Positions 41,551 to 52,496 of a DNA stretch of 64,000 bases are shown piece after piece. Within the stretch, counting starts at the first letter, position 1, and each line of letters opens with the position of its first letter. The notes beneath the pieces are model-generated. The model was not told the origin of the DNA, did not search any database, and was given only the letters and a program-made list of their open reading frames with translations. A program made the position numbers and the translations under genes. The DNA is from Apis mellifera (Eukaryota > Arthropoda > Insecta > Hymenoptera > Apidae): assembly GCF_003254395.2 (NCBI RefSeq), contig NC_037639.1, positions 4,320,501 through 4,384,500 on the forward strand, in the 5' to 3' direction.

Positions 41551-43543
41551 TAATCAAAAAAAGAACAGATATTAAAAAACAAGAAAAGAACTTTTGTAAA
41601 AGATATTAATTAAATGTCAATTTACATTAAACAGACCTTAATCTCAATAAAAGTAGCTAACTGAAGCAAAAAGCGCGCACTGACCTTCGAATCATTTGAA
41701 TCATTACAAAACAAAAAAATAATTCATTTATTATGAACAATAGACACTATTCTAATAAGCGTCATAATAGCGATCGATTTACATTTGCTGCAAGCAATTA
41801 TAGAGGCTTTGGAGGCCATTGGACTTTCATTGCATTACAATAAAAGACATTGAATGAAAATCAAGTTTTATTAGTAAGTATTTACCGACGAAAATAATAT
41901 AGGGTGAGAATAGTGTAACATAATGTTCCAAAATGAATTTGAAAATTTAAATTACTAATATTAATTTGATGATAATATTTCTGAATAAACTAAAATATTG
42001 CTTGCTTGCAAATCATATCGCTCATTTGGTACAAATATATATTTTAATTATTGTAGAATATTACTAACTACAAAACCTAATCTAAAATTATAAATGAATG
42101 CAAGAATTCAATTTACAACGAAACACTACTATAAATCTCATCACAAATCTCATTATATGACATTTATTTAGATTTAAATGTAACTTATGTTTGTGAGCAG
42201 TAAAGGTTAGCCTGTAAATCACAGATGTCGCTCCTAAACGCTATCGACACATACATCGACATATCTATCTATAACATGAACTCGCTACTATCGAAAATAT
42301 TTTAGAAATTTATTATAATCTATAGAAACTATAATATCTCTGCAATCGAATTGTTATAACCTATAAAAATATTTCGAATATTTTGATTTGACTTATATCA
42401 TATTCCCTAATTATATTTATAATTTTCAAATGTACACGCTAAAAAATTTAAAAAAAAAAATGCCGTATGTGTATATAAAAAAATAATAAAATTCGACAGT
42501 TATATTTGGAACATTTTCCTTCAGTCTTATACAGACCCAATATGACTACAAGCTTATCGTGGTCGACCACCACGCGTCGTTACGTTCAAGTCGTGGGACC
42601 CCTCGGGCGAAAAGCTCGAAACCGGTTCTGAACGTACAGAATGGCCGGGTAGCCGGTCAGCATGTATATACGATTGGCTACGACTTTCTAAACTTCCGTC
42701 GCGCAGCTAAACGTACGCTCAAACCGCGTGCTTTATTTTTCATTTTTCTCTACCGACGTGTCACGGTGAAAATGTTTGAAAAGAATTTACCTCGTTAAAT
42801 ACTCGCGCCATCGAGCATTGACGCTACACACGCGATTAGTAATTTCGAAAATATTACGCTATTACGACGCTTAATAACAGAGCGTGAAAGGAAACGAAAC
42901 GAATGTAGAAATATAGAAAATTATAATAGAAAGAGACGTTTCATTAGTTTCATTTATTTTTATACGATACGATAAATGCAGCTGAATTTCGCTTCTTCGA
43001 TTCTTAAAATTTTCAACCTGTTTGTTTACGTTTCCGATAACACTAGCCACGAATTCCAAGAAACAATGGAAGAACGAAAGAAAAACGAAACAACAGCTTT
43101 GAATGATGATATCATACTGTTTATGCGAACTCGTCATTAACATACTGCGAAATTAAATATTAAAAATTTCTATATTCTAATGTATGTATATATGGATATA
43201 TTTGAAGATGCTGTTCGTTTCGTATTTCGAAATAATATATGAAATGATAGAGAAGAAAAAAGAATTGGAAGAAAAACGCCAATCGAAGCGCGTAAATTTT
43301 CTAACGCGTAATGTACGCTAGAGTCGACACATCACGGCATGTTGGCGTCGTCGCGGCACACGTGTATTTACTATTTATGACAAAGGATACAGCAGTTGTA
43401 CGAGAATAAACCAACCGTTATTGCACTTCGTGCCAAACGCCATGCAACTTTTGCACGCTACTAGCATTCTTAATTGCACCGGACAACGGTTTATATTCAC
43501 GATACTTTTCGTTCTAAGCGATCAAACGTAAGTGTTTCGAACT
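41551..43543. other. Non-coding stretch with a CpG-rich patch
   Basis: AT-rich DNA except for a CpG-rich patch at about 42540-42750, which contains the palindrome GTGGTCGACCAC. TTCAGTCTT at about 42520 resembles an arthropod initiator just before the patch, but no TATA or DPE fits. A 79-codon ORF (42559-42798) has no recognisable family. Confidence 0.35.
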
Positions 43544-43640
43544 GTGATAGAAGACCCTAACAAGGTGATAGAAGACCCTAACAAGGTGATAGAAGACCCT
43601 AACAAGGTGATAGAAGACCCTAACAAGGTCTTCTATCACC
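43544..43640. repeat. 21-bp unit x4 closed by an inverted copy (hairpin array)
   Basis: Four exact copies of a 21-bp unit starting GTGATAGAAGACC lie at 43544, 43565, 43586 and 43607. They are followed at 43627-43640 by GGTCTTCTATCACC, the exact reverse complement of 43606-43619. The last copy and the inverted copy form a perfect 14-bp stem with loop CTAACAA, and each other copy could pair with the same arm. Confidence 0.95.
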
Positions 43641-43760
43641 GGCCAACTGCGCATTAACGAAATATTCATATTATTAACGATTTAATGATACTATAAGGTA
43701 AAAATAACGCAAATTCTACCTAAAATAACCGGAAATAAATAAATATTTTTACAAACTTAC

Positions 43761-44240
43761 CAGAAATATAGTCTGGATCGGTGCGAAACGTATTCGCCCA
43801 GTATCAACAACCCTCGACGTGAAGAAGTCACAAAAAAATCCCAATGGGTGTGTTTAGCAAAAAATCTTCGTAAAACCTACGTGAGAAGAACTAATATCTA
43901 CGTCTTTTAACATAAACTAATGTTAAACACAGAAAAGTAACACTGAAAAACACCACCGAATTCACTGTCCTGCTTTATAGGACGTCCCACGTAACTACGG
44001 TTTCCCTTGTGATACCGCGTGGGCGCGAATCGCGACACAAAATGAAAAAAAAAGAAACAAATTTTGTCGGCACGTAAAAAGCTTCAATAGCTATCACGAG
44101 AGGATAACACGTATAAGGACGGAACGAAACAACACGCGCGCTGTTCGAGACGCAACTGCCGCCAGTACCGACTCATGGTCCCGCTCTACCCCACTTCTTA
44201 CCCCGCGATCCCCACCATCGTCAACCATACTCCCCACTCT
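43761..44240 (-). other. Possible non-coding 5' exon / CpG-rich promoter region
   Basis: On the minus strand, TTTCTG|GTAAGTTTG gives a near-consensus 5' splice site, with the exon ending at 43761. The DNA to the right (about 43.76-44.24 kb) is CpG-rich, unlike its AT-rich surroundings, as expected for a promoter and first exon. It could be the 5' exon upstream of the signal-peptide exon at 13591-13774. No transcript evidence is available and the start is undefined. Confidence 0.22.
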
Positions 44241-45300
44241 ACTGTCTTTTCTGACCATTCTTTAGTCCCTTCAACCTTCGACGATTCTTCGATACTTATA
44301 CTGCACGCAATACATACTACGCTTGTCTCGATCAAAAGACCCTTGACACTTGTTACGAATACATAGATACACATATATTCATACGTGCAAATGTTTAGCC
44401 ATGATTTATTTTCATTAAACGATTCATTTGAAACGAACATAGCGTTAAATTCGCGAAAATAATTAAGCTTACATGAAAAATTTTTCTTTTCAGAGTTCTC
44501 TGCACGCAATTCACTATGTAACAATCATTGGTCTCAATAAAGATAATTATTTTTATAACAATCACTTATTCTCAATACAATGTCAATCAAATTTGCTTAT
44601 AAAAGGTTTTTTTATATGAATAAATAGTGATATACATATTTATCTACTTATATGTTTTTAATATTATACGACAATTATTATTAACTTTGGTTATAACATT
44701 TTGTATAAAGAAAGAAATTATTTTTAATATATGATACGTAATTTTAATGCTTTCGATTGTAATAATAATGTTCTCTTTTTCTTAAAATAGCGGCAGAAAG
44801 TTAGACGCCTACATGCCATGCATACGACGCGTAAACGCTCTAATGGACACTACGACAGCGTGTGATATGGAATAAGTACAATTGTTCAGCAGACTGCGTG
44901 ACGCTATACACCGTGGGCGTGGCAAAATCAAGTTGTTAATAAAGCAATCTATCGTAATATAAAAAAGTGTATCGTTCTATATTCATAGAAATAATACCGC
45001 AAGTAAACTATTTTTAATGATTTTCAAATATCAATAAAATAATAGATACAAGATTCGATACGATAAGATCGATATATTATGAAAGAATAAAACTATAAAA
45101 TTCTTTTTATTTTACACAAATATAAGAATCTTTTCTTTATAATAATTTTTATAATAAATAAAAAAAATATCAAATGTAAAAGAATATTATTTAACACTTT
45201 ACACATTGTTATCTGAAATTTCTTCTTGTTTTTTCAAATTAGTAATATAAAATATATATTTTGTAAAAATATTATTTCTGAAATATTTAATTTTTTTAGG
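44241..45300. other. Non-coding AT-rich stretch
   Basis: Mostly AT-rich, with a short GC-richer segment at about 44800-44930. No gene or RNA signature seen. Confidence 0.5.
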
Positions 45301-45720
45301 AATAATGAGGAAAAAATCATCATACGACGGGTTACACAAGCACCTACCTACATGTAATTTAGGCGTGGATTACATATGAAATGAAACCCACAACCATATG
45401 GAAGAAATCATTGGCGGTGACAATTACGAATTAGATTTTAATCCTCGTGACACGACGGTAGCAGAAAATTTTACCTCTTCTTTGAAGCAGTTTTGTAGGC
45501 TGCTTGAAGGTATAGTGCAGCCATTGGAGCTCAAGCTGCCGCGTAACCTGTTCTCATTTTTATCGTCAGCATCAGGTTTCAGCGCAGGTGAGCTGCGAAG
45601 GTGCTGAGCCAAGTCCAGCGAACCAGCTCATGGTTCTCGAGCATTTCCTTCTCCCTCGTCATAGAAACGCATTGACCTTCAGGACAAAATGCCGACGATC
45701 AATGCAAACGTTGCACCGTA
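45301..45720. other. Coding-like island, strand undecided
   Basis: This patch has balanced base composition inside AT-rich DNA and is open on both strands. Plus: an acceptor TTTTTTTAG before 45301, ATG at 45398, a 69-codon ORF (core SSLKQFCRLLEGIVQPLELK) and a donor GCAG|GTGAGC at about 45588. Minus: MRFYDEGEGNAREP, an in-frame TGA, then AGSLDLAQHLRSSPALKPDA and onward to a donor-like GAAGAG|GTAAAA. A third frame on the minus strand starts MSWFAGL. It may be an exon of either strand or a decayed gene or retrocopy fragment. I do not recognise the family. Confidence 0.25.
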
Positions 45721-48700
45721 TTATCGTTATTCGAGAAATATAACCGGAATTATCCGATTGCCTAACAACTATCAAACTAATTGCGACAGCATTTTACCCT
45801 TTGTGAAATTTAAAGCCATGCTCAGCAACAGTCTGCTTCTCCAATCCAATAAAAAAAAAAAAAACTTGACGGATACTAAGGAAAAAGAAAAGAAATTTCC
45901 AAATGTATACAATTAATATTCTTAACTTAATATGCAATTAAATGTCCAAACAAAAAAGATAATTTAAAAAGAAATTTTCAACCTTTGACAATTCGTATCA
46001 TATATTTCTTTATTATATTATATTAAAAAGAAATTTTTATTTCATACCTTCAAGGAACTTGTTGTATTTATTTCAGTACATTTGGGGAAAAATTTTTTTA
46101 CCTTGATAAAGGACGTGCAATTGGATCGTATATAATTATATATTAATGGACAAAACACAGCAGAAATGTTTTACTGTCATTTCTATAGGATTTTATTAAC
46201 ATTGTTACTTCAATAGCATTAATTACAGATACCAATTTGCAATGATCATCGATACTAACTAAAAGAGGAAAATGTTTTAAAAAAAGAAGGAAATGAGATT
46301 ACGAGTACATGTATAATTTCGATTTTTAGAAAAGTATGACAATGAGCGGCTGCATTATTTAAATACAATTTCTATCATTTTAACGAATGTAATTTATATG
46401 AAGACCAATCGCTCGAACAAAAGGATAAGAATGATCCCTATAATGAAATGATTTATTCTATAAACGAATAACGTTAAAACAAGCTGTATTGAATAATGCG
46501 AGCTTGTGTATACGATTTACATACATAATAATTATATATTATTTTTAGATTTCGCAAAGATTAATAAAGTATTTCGCAATGCAGTACGCTCAAGTCAAGT
46601 GCGATCGAAGTATAAAATCTTTAAAACAACCCTAATCGGGTGCCCAGCGATGTGTTTCAGACTATGCATTCTACACAATCTCAGAAAGAAATAATCTTTT
46701 ATTTCGACTGGTATTATATCTTTATGCGCTAAAAAAAAAAAAAAAAAAAAGACAATAACTTCATTATTTACTCCGAAATAATAACGATACTCATCTTTCT
46801 TCTCTTTCTTCTCTTTCCTGTGTTATATAATAATTTTGTAATGAACTACGTGTTATTTATTTTTATCAAACAACTAATCAACTAATTTCTTTCTTTGTGA
46901 CTACATTTTGCGATACATATGACATATGACTAACGATCGATTCAAGGGATCTCGTAATCTCTATCATCGTTATCTCCTCCCTCCCATCTCTTTAAACCTA
47001 ATCTTCTCCCGTAAGTACATTAGATACGACCGAACAGAACATCGAGTATATTATTTCTAATATTTCACTTACACGCTAATATGTACAGTTATGAATACCG
47101 CACCGCGTGATTCGCGTGATACCCAAAAAAAAAGAAAAAAATTGACCATTGAGTACCATTCTACCAGCACGATGCAATTATGAAAGACGAAAGTGCTGTT
47201 CAAAACCGGTCGATTGCTTGACGCGTATTGAGAGACAGAGTAGGACAATAAAAAATAGTAAAAGAAATGAGCGAGAGAAAGAGAGAAAGAGAGAGAAACA
47301 CACGACGGAAAACGAGAATGAAAGTAGAAGAAAGAGGGGACACGTATGCGTTCGAAATATGCTGTACAAAAGTTATTTTTTTTATCCAGTTTTATATACG
47401 ACCAAAACTCTATTTTTCGTCGAGCACCGATCATTTTGTTATTCTATATATATATATATATATATGTATATGTTGTCTTCACTAAGTTTACCTATAAAAT
47501 TCGCTCTCTGAAATATTCGCCGTCTATAAAACTGGATATTTGTCAAACAACAGTATAAATTTTTTTTTTTTTTCACAAGTTACGAAATAGATATTAGAAT
47601 TGCGATCGATACAGATCAATTTTTAATAGCGGCTACGTGAAAGCCAATGGAAGAGTAGTAGTCGGACACTCTCTATCTCGATACTATAATGCATCATAAT
47701 GTATTCTAAAAGATTAATATTAATATTAAAGGAAAGTGAATATAAAGATTGATAATTGGATAATAGTTAATAAAATAACAATGTGAAAATAACATAACAA
47801 AAGTAACAATATAGATAACAACAATTAAGAATATCAAACTTATAGATAAAATAACGAAAATTATACATTATTCTTAATTATTTTCTTAATAATAGTAATT
47901 CGTTAGATTTTTCTTTTGTTTTAGTTAAATTTTAACAATTTTATATTCACTTTCCACTCATTCATACCATTACAATTACATGTACATTTAATTTCAATTT
48001 ATACTCATAATTTGAAAACATTCGTAATAATTTATTATTTAAAAGATAACAAGGACGGGTAGAAATTTTCAAAAAAACTCAAAATTAAAAAAAAAAAAAA
48101 TTTCTACAGAAATACATACATGTACTAGCGCCGATTCATTCCATTGGCTCCGTACAGTCACGTTGTCGCATACATTATACATACACTAATGAAGAAAAAA
48201 TTATTTAATTGTACTGTATTTACATTATCAAGATATAAAAATACTAACAAGAAACATACCTATAGACAAGATCCTCCAAACGATTCATCTCTTTAGAAAT
48301 AAACTAATTCATAATCAAGTTTGGCAGTAATATTGTCCCTATCTAGTTGCATTCTTATTGTTATCTCATCATCTCATTCATTGTCAGTAAAACATAGCGT
48401 CTTTTATGACGTCTCACACTTACACGATTTCTTAACGCTATCCATTAATTTTTAATCTCTATTCTAAATTCTTTGCTATCTTGGAAGATTTCCATTGCTC
48501 ACTGCACAGGCCTTTGCTGTGGGTCAATATAAAAACAAATGTTTTCGTTATCGATACAGCTATCATATACACTGGTCACAGTGACAGCGATTTATTTATA
48601 AAAACATGCGATTTCACATTATATTTGTTTCACCGCTGAACCTAATTTATAAAATTGAGTCGTAAAAAAAAATACTGAATGCAAAATATACATCTCATAT

Positions 48701-49474
48701 TCACTAATAAACCTATTAATAATTGTTGCTTATTTTATTTTAGAAAAATTTTAGAAAAATAAGTTTAAATGCATAATGAAATAATGAATGATGATGAACA
48801 AATTCTTAATTAACTAATATATAATATAAAATTATATTGAAATTTTTAAATTAAGAAATATAGGTTCAGCGAAGAATTTTCATACCACATACTTGCTACA
48901 GGCAAGTATAATACCACTCGTGGTAGCACAAAGTATTTCAATGTAAGCCATTCGACTCCCTAATCTTAAGGAAGATAATAATAAAAATAATAATAATAAT
49001 ACTCGACATATTTGTCGTAACAACGTTCCACAGCATACGCTATAAAAACGGCTTACAACATACACACGCATGCACCAGTATGTGTGCGCATGTGTAATAA
49101 GAATATTTAATATGCACAGATATATTATTTCATATTTCTAGAAATATAATAAATTTTATGTATGTATTATATGTGTATTTATGTGCACAGTCTCACTAGC
49201 ACTGTTACAGCCCGAATAAGTGTCGTGCGTATAAATCTATGATTTCTTTAAAGTTATGTGGAAGAATAATGGAGCGACAACTTGTGGGATTCATGTTATT
49301 TAGTTAACACTTTGCCTCTAAAGTTGCTTTGTTAAATTTTATCAGAATGTTCTATATATAGTTTTCTCTTTAATTTTTGAATAAACATTTCCTGAGCATT
49401 CAACTGACGATGTTGGAAGTCCAGTTTTGTCCAGAAATAGTTTCATTCTACTAGATGAATAACTCAAGACTGCT
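45721..49474. other. Non-coding AT-rich stretch left of the ABHD17 locus
   Basis: No recognisable gene. It contains poly-A runs (e.g. 46732-46750), (AG)n at about 47275-47298 and (TA)n at about 47445-47466. The right end probably includes 3' UTR of the ABHD17 locus. Confidence 0.5.
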
Positions 49475-50734
49475 TCACTTGTTGACAATGTTGCACAACT
49501 CACCGACGCTTCTGCTTCGAGGCGTATATCGTGATTTTTTAAATTGTTGTATATTTGAAAATAAATTAGTTTGCATTGATGTCCTTTCTGAAGACTTCGA
49601 ACTAATATCCGTTTGTACGTCTATATGCGACGGGCTCTTCGAACGTACAGCATGATGAGGACTTTCACGATTTATAGTAAATCGGGACAGTAAACTGGAA
49701 TCATTGGATAAAATTTTTGAACTTGCAGCCAATCTACAAGCGCAAGGAGAACACTTTGGTAAATTTATCATAATTTTATCCGGTTCGATTGTCAAAGATG
49801 ATCGACCAAATTTTCTTAAAGGACTGCAAAGAATTTTTTTAGCTTTCAATTTTTTATCTATAGAATCATTTTTTCCTTTATCTTTACATGTTTTTTCAAA
49901 ACTCTTACTTGCAAATTTACTGCTCTTATTACCCCATGAAAACTTTTTTGTAGATTCTACTGATTTTTCATGATGGATCTGTGTATCATGTTCTTCAGAC
50001 TTCTTATCTTTTACAGTTGTATCTTTATTTAGAATTTTATTACTGCAATATTTCTTATTATTTTTAGTACATTCTGAATCCAACACAGATTCTATACTGC
50101 TATATTTGAACTGATTTATAGGAGACTTTTTCTCTGATTTGAACTGACTTTGACTATTTTTACAATCTGAAATACTTTTATTATTATCATTAGATATATT
50201 GGAATATGATGACAATGACTTTTCTTCAATAGTATATTGTCGGCAGTCTTCAACCTGTATGTCAACTAAAGTTGTATGAGATATTTGTATATCAGTTTTC
50301 TTATGACCTTGACCAAATGAATTTTTTAAAGTTCTATGGACAATATTCTTTTGACTTTTGGTAAATGGATTTTTTATATTTTTTGGCAAAGAAATATGTT
50401 TTTTTGCAACTTGACTAATATGATTTAATCGAAAGTTATGACGAATAGAAGTACCTTCCAATATTGTTTTATTATGTTTCTTATCTTGAATATTTGTTAT
50501 CAATTCTTCTTCTTTCATATTTTTTTCATCTTGTTGAATAACTTTTTTTGAATTACTATCTAAACTTGAGTCATCATCCTCAGAACATGTTTCCTTTAAA
50601 GAGTTTTTATGATGAATTTTCTGATTAATATCCATCTGTTGATCACGAAAGAAAAATCCATCATCTATAGAAACGAAAGATGATTCTTCATCACAGGGGA
50701 GGACAGGTGCCTTCTCCCCTGTGGAAGGCGATTG
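49475..50734 (-). CDS. Long in-frame ORF downstream of ABHD17: candidate alternative C-terminus or separate orphan protein
   Basis: An open frame of 419 codons with stop at 49475. The first ATG is at 50635 (386 aa from there). It is in the same frame as ABHD17 and lies after two ABHD17-frame stops (TGA 50876-50878, TAG 50735-50737). The product is hydrophilic, Ser/Lys/Asn/Asp-rich and mostly disordered. Notable parts are QSPSTGEKAPVLPCDEESSF at the start, a basic C-terminal half with KILCSPLRKFGRSSL, the Cys cluster CSPCACRLAAS, and the end RSRSVGELCNIVNK. I know no family for it. Length, absence of stops and codon-like composition in AT-rich DNA argue that it is translated. Either it is spliced onto ABHD17 (donor 50899, acceptor at 50735 or at the CAACAG before 50635, all phase 0) or it is a separate downstream cistron. 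The ATG context (CAGATGG) is modest. Confidence 0.6.
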   Translation of the reverse strand, partial: QSPSTGEKAPVLPCDEESSFVSIDDGFFFRDQQMDINQKIHHKNSLKETCSEDDDSSLDSNSKKVIQQDEKNMKEEELITNIQDKKHNKTILEGTSIRHNFRLNHISQVAKKHISLPKNIKNPFTKSQKNIVHRTLKNSFGQGHKKTDIQISHTTLVDIQVEDCRQYTIEEKSLSSYSNISNDNNKSISDCKNSQSQFKSEKKSPINQFKYSSIESVLDSECTKNNKKYCSNKILNKDTTVKDKKSEEHDTQIHHEKSVESTKKFSWGNKSSKFASKSFEKTCKDKGKNDSIDKKLKAKKILCSPLRKFGRSSLTIEPDKIMINLPKCSPCACRLAASSKILSNDSSLLSRFTINRESPHHAVRSKSPSHIDVQTDISSKSSERTSMQTNLFSNIQQFKKSRYTPRSRSVGELCNIVNK

Positions 50735-50899
50735 CTAGACAAGCTTTTCAGTCTGTGAGCTTGTTGAAATAGAACTGGTAGTGTTTGAATTATTAGAAGT
50801 GGTATGTCCTTGACTGCTCACATGTGTATGTCCTCCTCCCTGCCCCCCCTGATTCTGGGAGAGGCTTAGTCGCCGTCAGTTTATCAGTTCTACACTTAC
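50735..50899 (-). other. Candidate exitron/retained intron inside the last ABHD17 exon
   Basis: A GTAAGTG donor at 50899 falls exactly after codon 279 (…RLKQF) of ABHD17. The sequence ends TTGTCTAG at 50735, where the TAG is both a possible acceptor and the second in-frame stop. Length is 165 nt = 55 codons, so splicing keeps phase 0 and removes both stops. Kept in the mRNA, it encodes the conserved ABHD17 ending VSVELIN-stop. The pyrimidine tract before the acceptor is weak. Confidence 0.5.
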
Positions 50900-52496
50900 A
50901 AATTGCTTCAATCGCTCTAAATATTGATCATATAATTCTACATCATTATGACCAGCACCCTGGTGAAAATATAAATATAACATTTATATAATTTTTTTCT
51001 TTAGTACTTAAAAGAAAAAAAGATGAAAAATCTTATACCTCAACCCATAATGGTTCTACTGCTCTTGGACATCTTTCATAAATTGCTAAACCATGATTGA
51101 AATTTATTACATCATCTTCAGTTCCATGAATTACCAAAACAGGAGATGTCACTTTTGGTACTTTATCTATACTGTAAAAAAAGAAAATTTCAATGATTCA
51201 TTATATTTTGTATGTATCATCATAAAGTTTTACATGAATATAAAATATATAATATATTAACAATATAATAAGAAAACCAAGTATAATTTTATGAAATTTA
51301 TTTTATTGTATATTTTACCTTTAACCTTACTTAACATATATTACAAAAAAATGTAAAAATAATAAATAGTTAATTATTATTTTTAAATTATTATTAATTA
51401 ATTTAATTAAATAAAAATAAAAGCGACAGTAAAAGTGCAAAACCTATTAGCGAATTATATGTCAACGGATCATGTAATTTATAGGTTTCCATGACACATA
51501 TATATAGATAAACTTTTATTGCTTCCCATATTTTCCCAATTCCGAAAAACTATCACTCGATCATGAAAAAAAATATAAGTTTCCATAAATTCGTTATCAA
51601 TAAAGATGTTTAATTTTAAACTTAGTTTAAATTTTAAATATAGAATTTTCTTTTAAATACTTGTGTGTATGTGTTTGTATATGTATATACATTTATATCT
51701 GCACCACGTGTATGGATGTACATCTGAACTGGATGATAGTGTCATGCGCGTAAAGTTAGCTGTGCGAATCACAGCATGCGATAAGCGGATTATAGATCGC
51801 GTTTCATTTAACACAATAAAGGGGGATACATGTATTTCAAAGTTTAACCTACCTCGGGAACGCATCAAAGAACCAAGTTCTTTTGGTATTAGGAAAAGCA
51901 ACTCGCATTCCCGACATTAAAGGTGAATGCAGAACAACTGCGCCAACCTCATATCGCGCGGCCAGATCGACTGTGGGTACAGTCCCAATACTTTGACCAT
52001 ATAGAATGATGTTTTCCGGGCTAATACCGTAACGTGTTCTAAGAGCATGCCACGCAGCATCTATATCCGCATAAAGATTCTTTTCTGACGGTTTACCACC
52101 AGAAACTCCATAACCCGAATAATCATAACTAAATATGTTACAATTTATTCTCGATCCAAGTCCTAAATAAAAACTAGACATCTGTCCCAGATCGACTGCA
52201 TTTCCATGAGAATATAAAATCGTAAAACGTGCAGTAGCTGAACACCGTACAAATAAACAGGCTATTCGATTTCCTCGTGACGTTCTTGCATAGAAACCTT
52301 CTACCGACTCTTTCTCCCTTTCTGTATATTGCCATTCTGCTCTTTCAGATAAAGAAATTGTAACTTTGGAACCTTCATCTTCAATAAATGCATACGTAGG
52401 TTCAGGAGGTAGAAACGCTAGTTTTGCAGCGATTCTGGACGGGCAAGGCGGACAGCAAAACAAGCAACACAATTCACTAAAACTTAACCCGTTCAT
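50876..52496 (-). CDS. ABHD17: Alpha/beta hydrolase domain-containing protein 17 (protein depalmitoylase)
   Basis: Three coding exons on the minus strand: 52496-51853, 51171-51039 and 50959-50876, with GT-AG introns of 681 and 79 bp. The product is 286 aa, the family's usual length. The N-terminus MNGLSFSELCCLFCCPPCPS carries the Cys cluster that is palmitoylated in ABHD17 proteins and anchors them to membranes. The hydrolase fold shows SHGNAVDLGQM (oxyanion region), nucleophile Ser169 in GQSIGT, acid Asp234 in HGTEDDV and His263 in EGAGHND. Family role: serine hydrolase removing palmitate from N-Ras and from synaptic proteins such as PSD-95 at plasma and endosomal membranes. Sequence is closest to the vertebrate ABHD17B type. 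Exon 1 ends with the split codon AG|T. It is divergent from Homer. The last exon contains a strong internal donor, giving a possible long isoform. Confidence 0.95.

Noticed and set aside
47069..47511. Opposite-strand ORFs of 121 and 120 aa
   Set aside because: Generated by (AG)n and (TA)n tracts giving Arg/Glu/Lys or Ser/Leu/Phe runs; no homology.
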